Assembly (NCBI RefSeq): GCF_029906345.1
Contig: NZ_JARYGY010000005.1
Location: 124,001 to 188,000, forward strand
Source of the DNA: Aquimarina mycalae
Lineage (GTDB): Bacteria; Bacteroidota; Bacteroidia; Flavobacteriales; Flavobacteriaceae
Direction: 5' to 3'
DNA: 64,000 nt
Shown here: in pieces, positions 18,419-27,387 of the stretch
Numbering within the stretch: the stretch's first letter is position 1
Layout: each line of letters begins with the position of its first letter
Notes under the pieces: model-generated
What the model was told of the DNA's origin: nothing
The model's database searches: none
The model's input: only the letters and a program-made list of their open reading frames with translations
Translations under genes and position numbers: made by a program

Positions 18419-19570
18419 TTATAAGGTTATCTTTTGCATTTTTGACTGACCAAGAATTAAATAAGTCTTTGGCTCTTGGGAGATTTCTACTACTTTAACA
18501 TTAGCAATATGATCTATACTTGTATATAAAAAATCGAACACTAATTTTCTAAGGAATGTATTAGGCTCGATAGTATAATCTACCAAGGTTCCCGAATCAT
18601 CGTATCGTCTTTCTTCTATCGGAAATACTTTGGGCTCTAATACTGCCTGTTCATTATTCTCTTTTCTTTTGGCTTTATATTTTTTGTACCGAACATAAGC
18701 AGTTTTATACACAAACTCTTTTAACTGTACTTTTAAATATTCTATAGTACCTTTTACAAATCCAACAAAAGATTTCTTAGGGTAAATGATTTGATGTTCA
18801 AAATTATAAATATGATTACTCCACTCTCGTTTATAACTAAGATCACCCATTCCCATTTCATACGACTGATGATCATTAGCAATACACCAATCTAGTTTTT
18901 TGTATATTTCTACACTTCCTAAACTAAATTTGGAGTAATCTATATCATACGATGAAATAGCACTAAATAATTTACCACTAAAATGATGATTTAGAGATAT
19001 TACAATAGGTATTCCATCTTCATATACTACAAATAAAGAGGCTCTTTTCTCATTAATCAAAGAAAAATACAGATTCTTGTAATGATCCCATCTCAAAAGA
19101 CTTTGACTAACATCATTTCGTTGTTCAAATCTTTTAACTAGCATCTTTTCTAAAGAATCCATTAATGAAGTATACATTTCTTCTTCTATCGCTCCATAAT
19201 ATGTTTTATATGTTATAGAGAAACAAGATTCTAGTCTTTTAATTCTTCTACGAATACCTTTGGCATTACTTCTAAAACGTTTTTTGATATAAGCATCAGC
19301 ACTGCTAAATCCTTGCAAAAAAATTGCGTATCCTTTAAAAAACTGACTTACTGTCTTAACGGTAAATTTTTCGTTATTTAATTCAGGTTTTAAATAATCC
19401 GGAATAAAGAAAACCGAGTAAACTTGATCCGCCTTATCTATGAGATTTTGATCGTAATCAGGATTCTGAATAGTATCCTTATTAATTGAAGAGTAGACCT
19501 TTGGAAACAGCTTTGGGATCGTTCCTTTTTCGAAAAGTTCAAAAAAGTAATCTATTTGTTCTTTTTTCAT
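18419..19570 (-). CDS. FemAB/GNAT-like acyltransferase A
   Basis: 383 residues resembling the GNAT-fold FemAB/BioF2-like (Acetyltransf_6) family: a basic helix (about 95-115, RSNAKGIRRRIKRL) followed by a GNAT core with LFVVYEDGIPIVISLNHHFSGK. FemAB proteins transfer amino acids from aminoacyl-tRNA to peptidoglycan, but many EPS-locus relatives transfer acyl groups to sugars. It overlaps the upstream paralogue by an ATGA (19567-19570), so both are co-translated. No signal peptide or membrane segment is evident, so a cytoplasmic site is likely. The substrate is unknown; an amino-sugar acceptor is my inference. Confidence 0.7.
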   Translation of the reverse strand: MKKEQIDYFFELFEKGTIPKLFPKVYSSINKDTIQNPDYDQNLIDKADQVYSVFFIPDYLKPELNNEKFTVKTVSQFFKGYAIFLQGFSSADAYIKKRFRSNAKGIRRRIKRLESCFSITYKTYYGAIEEEMYTSLMDSLEKMLVKRFEQRNDVSQSLLRWDHYKNLYFSLINEKRASLFVVYEDGIPIVISLNHHFSGKLFSAISSYDIDYSKFSLGSVEIYKKLDWCIANDHQSYEMGMGDLSYKREWSNHIYNFEHQIIYPKKSFVGFVKGTIEYLKVQLKEFVYKTAYVRYKKYKAKRKENNEQAVLEPKVFPIEERRYDDSGTLVDYTIEPNTFLRKLVFDFLYTSIDHIANVKVVEISQEPKTYLILGQSKMQKITL

Positions 19571-20670
19571 CTACTTAATCTGTAAAATGGGAAAAAATAA
19601 TTCTTTAGATCTTCTTTCTCAATACTTCTATATTTTTCTTCATCAAAAGCTGTACATAATTCATCATACACCTTCTCATTTACTATTTTCCTACCAGTGC
19701 AAAAAACCACGTCTTTATCTTTTGGAAACAGTGATTTTTTGTTTTTATACAATCCATCACCATCCTTCATTCCTCCTCCTAGCACATAGTATTTCACATT
19801 ATTATCGATCGCCCATTCGATTATTTTTACTCGTAAAAAATCATTAGGTCTATAGCTGAAATATTCTGCATTTGTGCCTCCTAGAAATGCAAAAATAGTA
19901 TCCTGATAATTAATAATTAATTCGATTGAAATTGGGGTTCCTTCATAATACGCTATGGCAATTGAAAAGTTATTCAAATTTGATAATATCAAATTTTCAA
20001 AATATTCATTAGAGAAAAAATAAAGGCTATCGGCATTATTGCGATTCATGGTATTAACATAGATATCATTAAAAATGGTAATGACATCTCTAGTAATCTC
20101 CTGTTTATGAAACACTTTAAATTCTAAATTATAATTTACAGCTTTCCTATAATTGTTTCTAACTTTTGGCAAAAACGCCTTCCATTGATCTTCAAAATCA
20201 CCTAGAAGATTGCCTTTTACATTTGCCAGTGATTCTATTAAAGTCCCAGAATAATTAGTAAAATTATTATTCAAACTAAAACGAATAAATTCTGTCACTA
20301 CTCCATTCTCTAAATACCATTGATCCACATGTTTCCAAAACTGAATGACATCATCGGCAGATACATTCTCATTATATAAAGGTCCACTATAACCATATGG
20401 ACTTACCACATCATAATAAGGCTGCGTTTTGCCCTTAATTTTTATTTCTCGATAAACAAAAGGCATCAAAACAATAGGAGTATCAGCATTTTCAAATAAA
20501 AAATATTTCAGTTTATCCGAATCTTTTTCAAAATGCTTAATATGCTCGCTAGAATAATAGACATTATTATTCCATTCTTTCTGAAGGAGTTCTTTATACT
20601 TTAGAATATCAGAACTATCATCAAGACTCCTTACTAATAGTTTATAATTTTGTTTCAATTGTACAAGCAT
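19567..20670 (-). CDS. FemAB/GNAT-like acyltransferase B
   Basis: 367 residues with the FemAB-type double-GNAT layout: an N-terminal half with MPFVYREIKIKG and SPYGYSGPLY, a central region PKVRNNYRKAVN (basic helix) and a second half with AYYEGTPISIELIINY and a Gly-rich GGGMKDGDGLYKNKKSLFP loop common in lipid II:glycine glycyltransferase-like relatives. It is probably cytoplasmic. The paralogue next door starts inside its stop codon. Co-occurrence with an adenylation enzyme and carrier protein in the same run of genes (24.5-26.3 kb) makes amino-acyl transfer to a sugar plausible but unproven. Confidence 0.75.
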   Translation of the reverse strand: MLVQLKQNYKLLVRSLDDSSDILKYKELLQKEWNNNVYYSSEHIKHFEKDSDKLKYFLFENADTPIVLMPFVYREIKIKGKTQPYYDVVSPYGYSGPLYNENVSADDVIQFWKHVDQWYLENGVVTEFIRFSLNNNFTNYSGTLIESLANVKGNLLGDFEDQWKAFLPKVRNNYRKAVNYNLEFKVFHKQEITRDVITIFNDIYVNTMNRNNADSLYFFSNEYFENLILSNLNNFSIAIAYYEGTPISIELIINYQDTIFAFLGGTNAEYFSYRPNDFLRVKIIEWAIDNNVKYYVLGGGMKDGDGLYKNKKSLFPKDKDVVFCTGRKIVNEKVYDELCTAFDEEKYRSIEKEDLKNYFFPFYRLSR

Positions 20671-20691
20671 TAATTAGAGATTGGAAATTTA

Positions 20692-22932
20692 TTAGCTATT
20701 AAAAGGGGTTTTCTTTAATTCACTATTTTTTATGTAATAATCATTAATTTTTTGGGATAGCATTTTGGATAACCATATAATTCTTCCACAATGTTCTACA
20801 TGCCAAACCGCTTTACCATCAAAAACATTTCCTGCTAGTAAAGGTCCTACAATATGTAAATTTTCGTATGATTCTAAAGAGTCATTAACAGCAAAACCAA
20901 TTTTAGAATCATTGGGTTTACAATATCCTTTATCAATTAAATTTTTAAGTAATTCGGGAATATCAGCATTGGATAAATTAGTACTACCAATGCAATTAAT
21001 TACAATATGAACTGTATCCTCAAGAGTTTTATTTACACCAGACTCGGTATCTAAAAATTCTAATTCATATTCGTTCTCACTATTTTCTTCGATATTACTA
21101 AATCTTCCTGCAATATGATCAAACCTACGTTCTTCTTTTAGTGCATCTATTGTTTTAGAATAATGAAAACCTGCGCAACGTTGTCTTCTTCCTATTTCGT
21201 TACCATAATAACAAGCAAATTTTGTAAGCTCTTCTTGATTTAGCTTACCCAATAATGTTCCAAAAGCTTTAGATATAATCTCTACAGTTGATGCTGCACC
21301 TAGATTAATCTGTTCTGCATAATCGAGATCTTTGAATGTTGCATCGGCAATTGTTTTAGCTGTTAAATTATCCTGATCCACTAAGGATTGTAGATTAAAC
21401 GGTGTATATTCTTTTTGACGTTTCTTGTCAATAACAGCATCAGGCAGCAGTCCTTGCGTTGAAAGAAGCAAAAACTTATTTATATGTGAGCTTATTTCTT
21501 CAACATCATTTAATTTATATATCATTTCAAGACCACTTGCATTTGCCCCTACAATTAATACATTGGTTTTCTTAGTTTTTCTTTTATTTAAAAATCCTTT
21601 AATCCTTTCTAAAACTTGTTTTAATTCTGGTTTATAAGGATCGTTAATAAAAAGTATGTTGTTTTTTTCTACCAAACTTTCCTTTTTCCATAAATAATTC
21701 ACTGGTAACGATCCTACAGAAAGAATAACCTTTTCTGAAGAAAGTACTTCTCCGTTTTTTAAACAAATTGTGTATGAATTCTCTACTTTTTCTAAATCAA
21801 CTACTTCTTCAGCAGTATACTTAACATCTACTTTGCCACTGATTCTAAATTCTTCTAGTCTATTTTTAACCTTCTCATTAATATACCATCCAAAAAAACG
21901 ACGAGGAATAAAAAGGTCTTCCCATTCATTATTTTCAATCCTATCTACATGTGTAGAAATCCAATCTAAGGCTAGTCTACCACCATCTTTTTCAAGCTCC
22001 TTAATCAGCCAGTTTTTATTATTATTAAGCCATTGTATAAACTTTCCTAACTCTGGTTCTGGTAAAAAGTTTTTTAATGATGTTATCAAGTGTACCGAAA
22101 ACCCAGATCTTGATCCATAAGGTATACCAGTATGGAATTCTTGATATTTATCAATTATATTAATTTGGATTTTCTTCTGAGTTTCATTTTTTTCGATTTG
22201 ATCTAAAAAATGTAAAATCGTAAAAGACGAAGAAATACCCGAGCCGATAAATGTAATATCTGATGATTTTGACATGGTATTGGATTGAATTTCTGGAATT
22301 TTCGTTTTTATAACCTTACCAGGATTACCAACTACTGTCGAATAATCTGGTACATCTTTTAACACCACTGATCCTGCACCAATCGTACACCACTTACCAA
22401 TCTTCACTTTTGGTATTACTACCGCTCCTACTCCTACATGTGAACCTTCTCCAACCTCTACATGACCACATAAAGCTGCTTTAGGAGATACATGTGCATA
22501 ATCACCAATTATATTATCATGATCTATACTTGCTCCTGTATTAACAATTACATGCTTACCAATTACAGTATTAGGTTGAATAATTGCTCCAGCAAAAACT
22601 ACAGTTCCATCTCCTATTTTTGCACTCGAAGCGATGGTTGCAGAATGGTGTATTGCTTTTTCAAATTTAGATTTCAGAAAACTTGCAATTTCTGCTCTTT
22701 CAGAATTAATTCCGACTGCAATAATCACTGGATGTCCCTTATGTGGAAAGTCTGCTAAATTTTCACGTGCTCCAGAAGTCACATTTTTAGAAGCATAATG
22801 TCGCCCCGAAGGTTTATCATCAAAAGTTTCAGTTACTTCATAACCATTATCTTCTAATACTTCTCGTATGACTTGTGAATGTCCTCCAGCACCATAAATC
22901 CTTATTTTATTAGATTTTTCAGTTACTTTCAT
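20692..22932 (-). CDS. Fusion: NeuD/PglD-like acetyltransferase + FAD/NAD(P)-binding protein
   Basis: 746 residues, two clear domains in one frame. Residues 1-210 are a NeuD/PglD-type sugar acyltransferase: Rossmann-like IYGAGGHSQVI at 12-22, then a left-handed beta-helix of hexapeptide repeats ending in VVGNPGKVIK. After a short linker, residues 222-740 form a flavoprotein of the NAD_binding_9 type, with FIGSGISSSFT at the start and VILSVGSLP and VLIVGANASGLEM later. An internal Met (about 219) marks the junction and could be a remnant start codon. PglD-like domains acylate a 4-amino sugar nucleotide with acyl-CoA or acyl-ACP. The role of the flavoprotein half is unknown; oxidation of the acyl group or sugar is a guess. 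Confidence 0.85.
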   Translation of the reverse strand: MKVTEKSNKIRIYGAGGHSQVIREVLEDNGYEVTETFDDKPSGRHYASKNVTSGARENLADFPHKGHPVIIAVGINSERAEIASFLKSKFEKAIHHSATIASSAKIGDGTVVFAGAIIQPNTVIGKHVIVNTGASIDHDNIIGDYAHVSPKAALCGHVEVGEGSHVGVGAVVIPKVKIGKWCTIGAGSVVLKDVPDYSTVVGNPGKVIKTKIPEIQSNTMSKSSDITFIGSGISSSFTILHFLDQIEKNETQKKIQINIIDKYQEFHTGIPYGSRSGFSVHLITSLKNFLPEPELGKFIQWLNNNKNWLIKELEKDGGRLALDWISTHVDRIENNEWEDLFIPRRFFGWYINEKVKNRLEEFRISGKVDVKYTAEEVVDLEKVENSYTICLKNGEVLSSEKVILSVGSLPVNYLWKKESLVEKNNILFINDPYKPELKQVLERIKGFLNKRKTKKTNVLIVGANASGLEMIYKLNDVEEISSHINKFLLLSTQGLLPDAVIDKKRQKEYTPFNLQSLVDQDNLTAKTIADATFKDLDYAEQINLGAASTVEIISKAFGTLLGKLNQEELTKFACYYGNEIGRRQRCAGFHYSKTIDALKEERRFDHIAGRFSNIEENSENEYELEFLDTESGVNKTLEDTVHIVINCIGSTNLSNADIPELLKNLIDKGYCKPNDSKIGFAVNDSLESYENLHIVGPLLAGNVFDGKAVWHVEHCGRIIWLSKMLSQKINDYYIKNSELKKTPFNS

Positions 22933-22998
22933 TTTGCTTAATTCTATAATTTAAGTTGATTGTGGTTTTGTTTAATTTTTTATGAATACATATTCAAA

Positions 22999-23607
22999 TT
23001 AGCCATTTCCTTTCCATGCCTGCATTGTAATATTTTGGTTTGTATTCACCCCTTCTTTTTTTACTACTTTTAATATGGTTAAAAATAAAATTTTAACATC
23101 CAAGACAAAACTTAAATGCTCTACATACCATACATCATATTCGAACTTTTGGTTCCAACTGATTGCATTTCTACCTTTAACCTGTGCCCAACCTGTTATA
23201 CCAGGCCTAACATCATGTCTTTTTTTCTGTATATCATTGTACAAAGGTAAATATTCAACTAATAAAGGTCTCGGACCTACCAAGCTCATATCTCCTTTGA
23301 GCACATTAATAAGTTGTAATACTTCATCAAGAGAGTATTTTCTTATAAACGCTCCCGCTTTAGTAATACGTGAAATATTATGTTCTTTATCTTTACTGTC
23401 TGATGATTTCAAATCAGACATTGTTTTAAATTTAATAATTTTAAATAGCTCTCCATTCTTTCCAGGTCTTAATTGTAAAAAGAAAGGTTCTCCTTTGTTT
23501 ACCACAATTAAAACTAAAACAAGTATAAAAATAACAGGAAACAACAATAGGAGTCCCAAAAGAGAACATATAAAATCTAATAAACGTTTTATATACGGAT
23601 TGTACAT
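22999..23607 (-). CDS. PglC-like phosphoglycosyltransferase 1 (initiating sugar transferase)
   Basis: 202 residues, the small monotopic type. One N-terminal hydrophobic re-entrant helix (about 10-35) is followed by the catalytic core with FKTMSD, SLDEVLQLINVLKGDMSLVGPRPLL and DVRPGITGWAQVKGRN. Such enzymes transfer a sugar-1-phosphate from UDP-sugar to undecaprenyl phosphate and start the repeat unit. It closely resembles the protein encoded at 27388-27993. PglC homologues prefer UDP-diNAc-bacillosamine-like donors, which fits the dehydratase and aminotransferase in this locus. Confidence 0.92.
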   Translation of the reverse strand: MYNPYIKRLLDFICSLLGLLLLFPVIFILVLVLIVVNKGEPFFLQLRPGKNGELFKIIKFKTMSDLKSSDSKDKEHNISRITKAGAFIRKYSLDEVLQLINVLKGDMSLVGPRPLLVEYLPLYNDIQKKRHDVRPGITGWAQVKGRNAISWNQKFEYDVWYVEHLSFVLDVKILFLTILKVVKKEGVNTNQNITMQAWKGNG

Positions 23608-23686
23608 AATTATAAGTATACTTTTAATTTAGCTTAATTTCTAATATTTATTCTAAGTATTTGCATGAATTCTGATGAACTACATT

Positions 23687-24355
23687 TTATGATTTTTGCA
23701 AATAACTTTCTCCTTCTTTTATGGTTCGTATTTCTTTTCCAGGAACTCCATATACAAGTTTAAAATCAACAATGTTATTTAATATTAGAGATCCAGCTCC
23801 AATAATACAATGTCTACCTATCGTAACTCCCTGAATTACGTTTGCTCCTAAACATATTGCAGTACAAAAATCGATCTCTACATTACCTCCTATATTTACT
23901 CCAGGAGCAAGACTCGAAAAATCGCTCATGATGCCATCATGCCCGAAACTTGCATAGGTATTTATAATACAAAAATCTCCTACTACTGTATCTATATTAA
24001 TTGTCGCCGATGCTAATATCACTGTACCTTTCCCTATTCTAACACTTGGACTAATAACCGCTGAAGGATGAATTACAGTAATAAATTCAAAATCTGGTAC
24101 TAATTCTATTATTTTTCTATACATCAAGTGTCTAGTGAAATTATCTCCAATAGCAATAATTCCTTTGGTAATCCCTTGATTGGCTATCTCAGAAATTTCA
24201 TCTTCTGTACCTAAAACCTCGTAACCACTTAGTTTTTGTCCTTTTGGTTTAAAAGAATCTATCAAACCATGAATTTCATAATTTTTATTTAATTCGATGG
24301 CTTCGATAATTACTTTAGCGTGACCCGATGCACCAATAACTAGAACTTTATTCAT
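23687..24355 (-). CDS. PglD/NeuD-like sugar N- or O-acyltransferase
   Basis: 222 residues. Rossmann-like N-terminus VLVIGASGHAKVIIEAI, then a left-handed beta-helix of hexapeptide repeats with an active-site histidine in ASFGHDG, ending VYGVPGKEIR. PglD acetylates UDP-4-amino sugars using acetyl-CoA; homologues in other loci accept longer acyl or hydroxyacyl groups, some from carrier proteins. An acyl carrier protein gene lies immediately upstream in the same direction, so this is a candidate acceptor-loading enzyme for that carrier. Confidence 0.9.
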   Translation of the reverse strand: MNKVLVIGASGHAKVIIEAIELNKNYEIHGLIDSFKPKGQKLSGYEVLGTEDEISEIANQGITKGIIAIGDNFTRHLMYRKIIELVPDFEFITVIHPSAVISPSVRIGKGTVILASATINIDTVVGDFCIINTYASFGHDGIMSDFSSLAPGVNIGGNVEIDFCTAICLGANVIQGVTIGRHCIIGAGSLILNNIVDFKLVYGVPGKEIRTIKEGESYLQKS

Positions 24356-24453
24356 TCAGATTTTTTTTATAATTACTAACAAGTTAAATAATTATATAAT
24401 GACGACTAATTTTGTTTCGATATATTTCCTTTTTTTACAAACTAACTTAAGAA

Positions 24454-24474
24454 GACATATTACAATAATATGTC
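24454..24474 (-). terminator. Hairpin after carrier protein gene (weak terminator/attenuator)
   Basis: GACATATT and AATATGTC form a perfect 8-bp stem with a 5-base loop, 27 bases past the carrier protein stop on the minus strand. Only TTCTT follows, so termination would be partial. Confidence 0.35.
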
Positions 24475-24500
24475 ACTATTTTTGAGCAAATTGGAGTTTT

Positions 24501-24749
24501 TTATGATGACAATTCAGACTGAATTGTATTAAGTAAGTCTCCTACATTATTCATGTTCATCAAGTCCATAAGCTTAAATTTTATATCAAATGCTTTCTCC
24601 ACTTCTCCTATAATCATCATATGTGTTATTGACTCCCAACCATCTACATCATCTGCAGTGGTAGTATCATTAAGTTGAAAATTTTCATGTTCTAATACTG
24701 ATACAAAGGACGCTTTTACTTTAGATAAAATTTCTTCTCTATTCATCAA
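24501..24749 (-). CDS. Acyl/peptidyl carrier protein 1
   Basis: 82 residues with the phosphopantetheine attachment serine in DGWESITH (Ser40) and the four-helix carrier layout (ADDVDGWES then KAFDIKFKLMDLMNMNNVGDLL). It starts 17 bases after the adenylation enzyme gene, so the pair should work together: the enzyme activates an acid and loads it on this carrier. It is a paralogue of the carrier protein at 45005. It is too short and off-context to be fatty-acid AcpP. Confidence 0.92.
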   Translation of the reverse strand: MMNREEILSKVKASFVSVLEHENFQLNDTTTADDVDGWESITHMMIIGEVEKAFDIKFKLMDLMNMNNVGDLLNTIQSELSS

Positions 24750-24766
24750 TTGGTTCTTTTAGTTGT

Positions 24767-26263
24767 TTAATGTATTTCAAAATATCTCTTCAATTCTTTT
24801 CTATTAACTTTCCCATTTATACTGTGTGGAAACTCTTTCACAAATCTAACGTGCATTGGTATCATATATGCTGGCATTTTAGCTTTCATATAATCAAAAA
24901 TTTCCTCTGTATCAAATTCCTCTGATTCAATAGCCAATCCTAACTCCGCGTTTCCAAGACTGTTAGTGATATCAAGAGCTATCATGCTAACTTTTTTATC
25001 TGATTTTGTCATTGCATGAAATTCTATTTCTGCTAACTCTACGCGATATCCTCTAATTTTTACTTGAAAATCTGCTCTTCCGACATATAGAAAATCCCCT
25101 TCTTGGTCTTTGAAACAGAGATCTCCAGTTTTATAATATCTCACATTAATACCATTTTCTTTTCTGGTAAAAAAGCTTTGCGCATTTCGTTCTTCATTTT
25201 TCCAATACCCAGGTGTCACCTGCACACCTCCAAGACATAACTCTCCTGTAGTAAGCAAAGGTACTTCGTTATTATCTTCATCAACGATCAAATAAGATAC
25301 TCCTTTTTGAGGGGTTCCAATTGCAATAATACCATTATGAGCTTTATGATTTGTATCTTTATGATAAGGATAAAAGCCACTATATACAGTAAATTCAGTT
25401 GGTCCGTAATAATTAAATATTTTACAATTAGGAAGACATTCACTCCATTCCTTGGCGATATCACTATGTAATGCTCCTCCTCCAAAGCTACAATATCTTA
25501 CGTCGGGAGCATTTATTTCTGGAAAATACGGTCTTAGATAATTTATAATGGATGGAACCATCGTAAGAACAGTAAGTTTCTGTTCTTTGATTAATTTAAA
25601 AATATAGAAATACTTAATTGCTCCTTTAGGAATTGTATACATACAAGAACCAGCCAATAATGGAAACAAATAAGTAACTACAGAAAAATCAAATGTAAGT
25701 TCAAACATTTGAAGACATCGATCTGATGGAACCAAATTAAATTCAGGTTCTGCATCGACTGCATCTACCAATCCTTGAATGTTTTCAAAGGTAATGGGAA
25801 CTCCTTTAGGTAACCCTGTAGTTCCTGAAGTAAATAAAATATATGCTATTTGATCACCTTGTAGTTCTTTTGGGGTCAAATTAATTTCTGTATCTTCAAG
25901 TAATGCAGAGGCAATCACTGTGTATTCATCATATACAGAAACCTCGGATGAATCGATGACATACTTAGCAGCGGTTAATTCAAAAACCTTTCTGTTTCTT
26001 TCTAACGGAACTTCTGGGTTTACAGGTACATATGCTTTCCCTTCTAACCACAAAGCCACTATACTAGCATAGGTTTGGATATCATCATTCGTAACAAGTC
26101 CTACTAATTTTTCTGATTCTTCAATAGTACTTTTAATTGCTAAACGAATTTTCGATATTTCGAGTGCAAAATCTCTATACGAATAAAATACTCCCTTTAT
26201 GCAGAGTACATTATTATCTGGATGTTTCGCTATTGATTCTTGTATTTTTCTTACAAACTCCAT
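24767..26263 (-). CDS. Adenylation enzyme 1 (DltA-like, amino-acid activating family)
   Basis: 498 residues, a stand-alone adenylation domain. Core motifs in order: A3 ILFTSGTTGLPKGVP (142-156), A4 FDFSV (191-195), A5 YGPTE, A7 YKTGDL, A8 GRADFQVKIRGYRVE, A10 NGKVNRKEL with the catalytic lysine. In amino-acid activating members, the Asp of the A4 FDxS motif (Asp235 in GrsA) binds the alpha-amino group; it is present here, so an amino acid substrate is plausible. The cognate carrier protein gene follows directly. It lies in an EPS locus without condensation or thioesterase domains, so it is not part of an NRPS. Confidence 0.88.
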   Translation of the reverse strand: MEFVRKIQESIAKHPDNNVLCIKGVFYSYRDFALEISKIRLAIKSTIEESEKLVGLVTNDDIQTYASIVALWLEGKAYVPVNPEVPLERNRKVFELTAAKYVIDSSEVSVYDEYTVIASALLEDTEINLTPKELQGDQIAYILFTSGTTGLPKGVPITFENIQGLVDAVDAEPEFNLVPSDRCLQMFELTFDFSVVTYLFPLLAGSCMYTIPKGAIKYFYIFKLIKEQKLTVLTMVPSIINYLRPYFPEINAPDVRYCSFGGGALHSDIAKEWSECLPNCKIFNYYGPTEFTVYSGFYPYHKDTNHKAHNGIIAIGTPQKGVSYLIVDEDNNEVPLLTTGELCLGGVQVTPGYWKNEERNAQSFFTRKENGINVRYYKTGDLCFKDQEGDFLYVGRADFQVKIRGYRVELAEIEFHAMTKSDKKVSMIALDITNSLGNAELGLAIESEEFDTEEIFDYMKAKMPAYMIPMHVRFVKEFPHSINGKVNRKELKRYFEIH

Positions 26264-26272
26264 ATCATTAGG

Positions 26273-27370
26273 TTAATAAAAATGTCCGTCTCTATTTAAC
26301 ATATTCGCATTTTGAAAATCTAATTTCGTTTCATCATGAGATAACCCTTTTTTAGTGACCTTATGGGTAAAAATCACGCGATACTTTTTAGTGATACTAT
26401 CTGATAATTTAGTATCATCTGTGAATATAAATTTTCGTTTGGTCTGGAAAAGATTCTCCATCAAGGCAGCAACACATATATCATAGTTTTTCTCCTCTTC
26501 TACCAGAAAATACTTGACATTAAATTCATTATAATTTATTACATAAGATACAAAGCCTATAATTTTATCATTCATCATTATTTTTAAATTATGAATATAA
26601 ATGTTATTACTCGTACCAGTTTGTAGAGATTTATGTGGGTGCTTGGCTTGTATTGGGATCTGTGTATATTGTTTGCCGTCTATTTGCCAATTTACATATT
26701 CCTTTGTTTTATGTATAAGATCATTTTTACATAAAGGTTTTATAAATTCCCAGGTTTCGTCGTCAATCTGATTGATATAATCATATGTTAATTCTTTTGT
26801 CTTTTTCTTAAACTGAGATTTATTAATTGATTTTATAATCCAATAACTGAATTGATCAATTCCATCTAAGATAAATTTAAAAGATTTTAAAAAACGAAAT
26901 CTACCAATAAGCATAGTTGCATCTAAACTGCAAAAAATAGTATGCCTTAATCTTGAGGTTATTACGGTAAAAGGTTGTTTTTCGTAAAAAGCAGTTACAT
27001 TTTCTGCATAGGATTTAATGAGAACTTGTTTACCAGCCAGGTTTACAGCTTCATTGTATATATAGGTTCCTAATACTGTATTTTTATATGCACGATCCAC
27101 CCACCACGAAATCATCCAATACACATTGTTTATTGCATTATCTCCGTTATTTAATAGATCTGGGAACATGAAAATGAATGATATCATTTTTTTATCTTCA
27201 TAACCAATAACACCACAATAATCATCATCCTTTATTCGGTTGTTAGAAACAAGCCATAGTGCTTTACTTTTAGGTAATGGAGCAAGACCTTCTTTCCAAT
27301 ATGTATTTTGATCAATTGCTTCACTTAACATTTTTTTTGTTAAGCCAATTACTTCTAGATTTTTACTCAT
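26273..27370 (-). CDS. GNAT-like protein of EPS locus
   Basis: 365 residues. The N-terminal half looks like a GNAT acetyltransferase: MISFIFMFPDLL strand, WWVDRAYKNTVLGTYIYNEAV acceptor-loop helix, and KSYAENVTAFYEKQPF, a form of the usual C-terminal GNAT motif. The second half is less clear but has strands like IIGFVSYVINYNEFNVKYFLVE, suggesting a tandem GNAT fold. It is 9 bases upstream of adenylation enzyme 1, so it probably acts with the enzyme-carrier pair, perhaps moving the carrier-bound acyl group to an amino sugar. Family assignment is moderate; specific function unknown. Confidence 0.6.
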   Translation of the reverse strand: MSKNLEVIGLTKKMLSEAIDQNTYWKEGLAPLPKSKALWLVSNNRIKDDDYCGVIGYEDKKMISFIFMFPDLLNNGDNAINNVYWMISWWVDRAYKNTVLGTYIYNEAVNLAGKQVLIKSYAENVTAFYEKQPFTVITSRLRHTIFCSLDATMLIGRFRFLKSFKFILDGIDQFSYWIIKSINKSQFKKKTKELTYDYINQIDDETWEFIKPLCKNDLIHKTKEYVNWQIDGKQYTQIPIQAKHPHKSLQTGTSNNIYIHNLKIMMNDKIIGFVSYVINYNEFNVKYFLVEEEKNYDICVAALMENLFQTKRKFIFTDDTKLSDSITKKYRVIFTHKVTKKGLSHDETKLDFQNANMLNRDGHFY

Positions 27371-27387
27371 TTATTTACTTAACAAAA

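Noticed and set aside
18419..20670. FemX/FemA peptidoglycan bridge enzymes
   Set aside because: Gram-negative Bacteroidota lack interpeptide bridges, and the genes lie in an EPS run; only the fold is kept in the call.
22492..22758. 88-residue plus-strand frame rich in Cys and Asn
   Set aside because: It is antisense to the hexapeptide-repeat half of the fusion gene; its composition mirrors the repeated codons there.
24501..26263. Adenylation enzyme plus carrier protein as part of a nonribosomal peptide synthetase
   Set aside because: No condensation, thioesterase or further modules exist nearby; all neighbours are polysaccharide genes.
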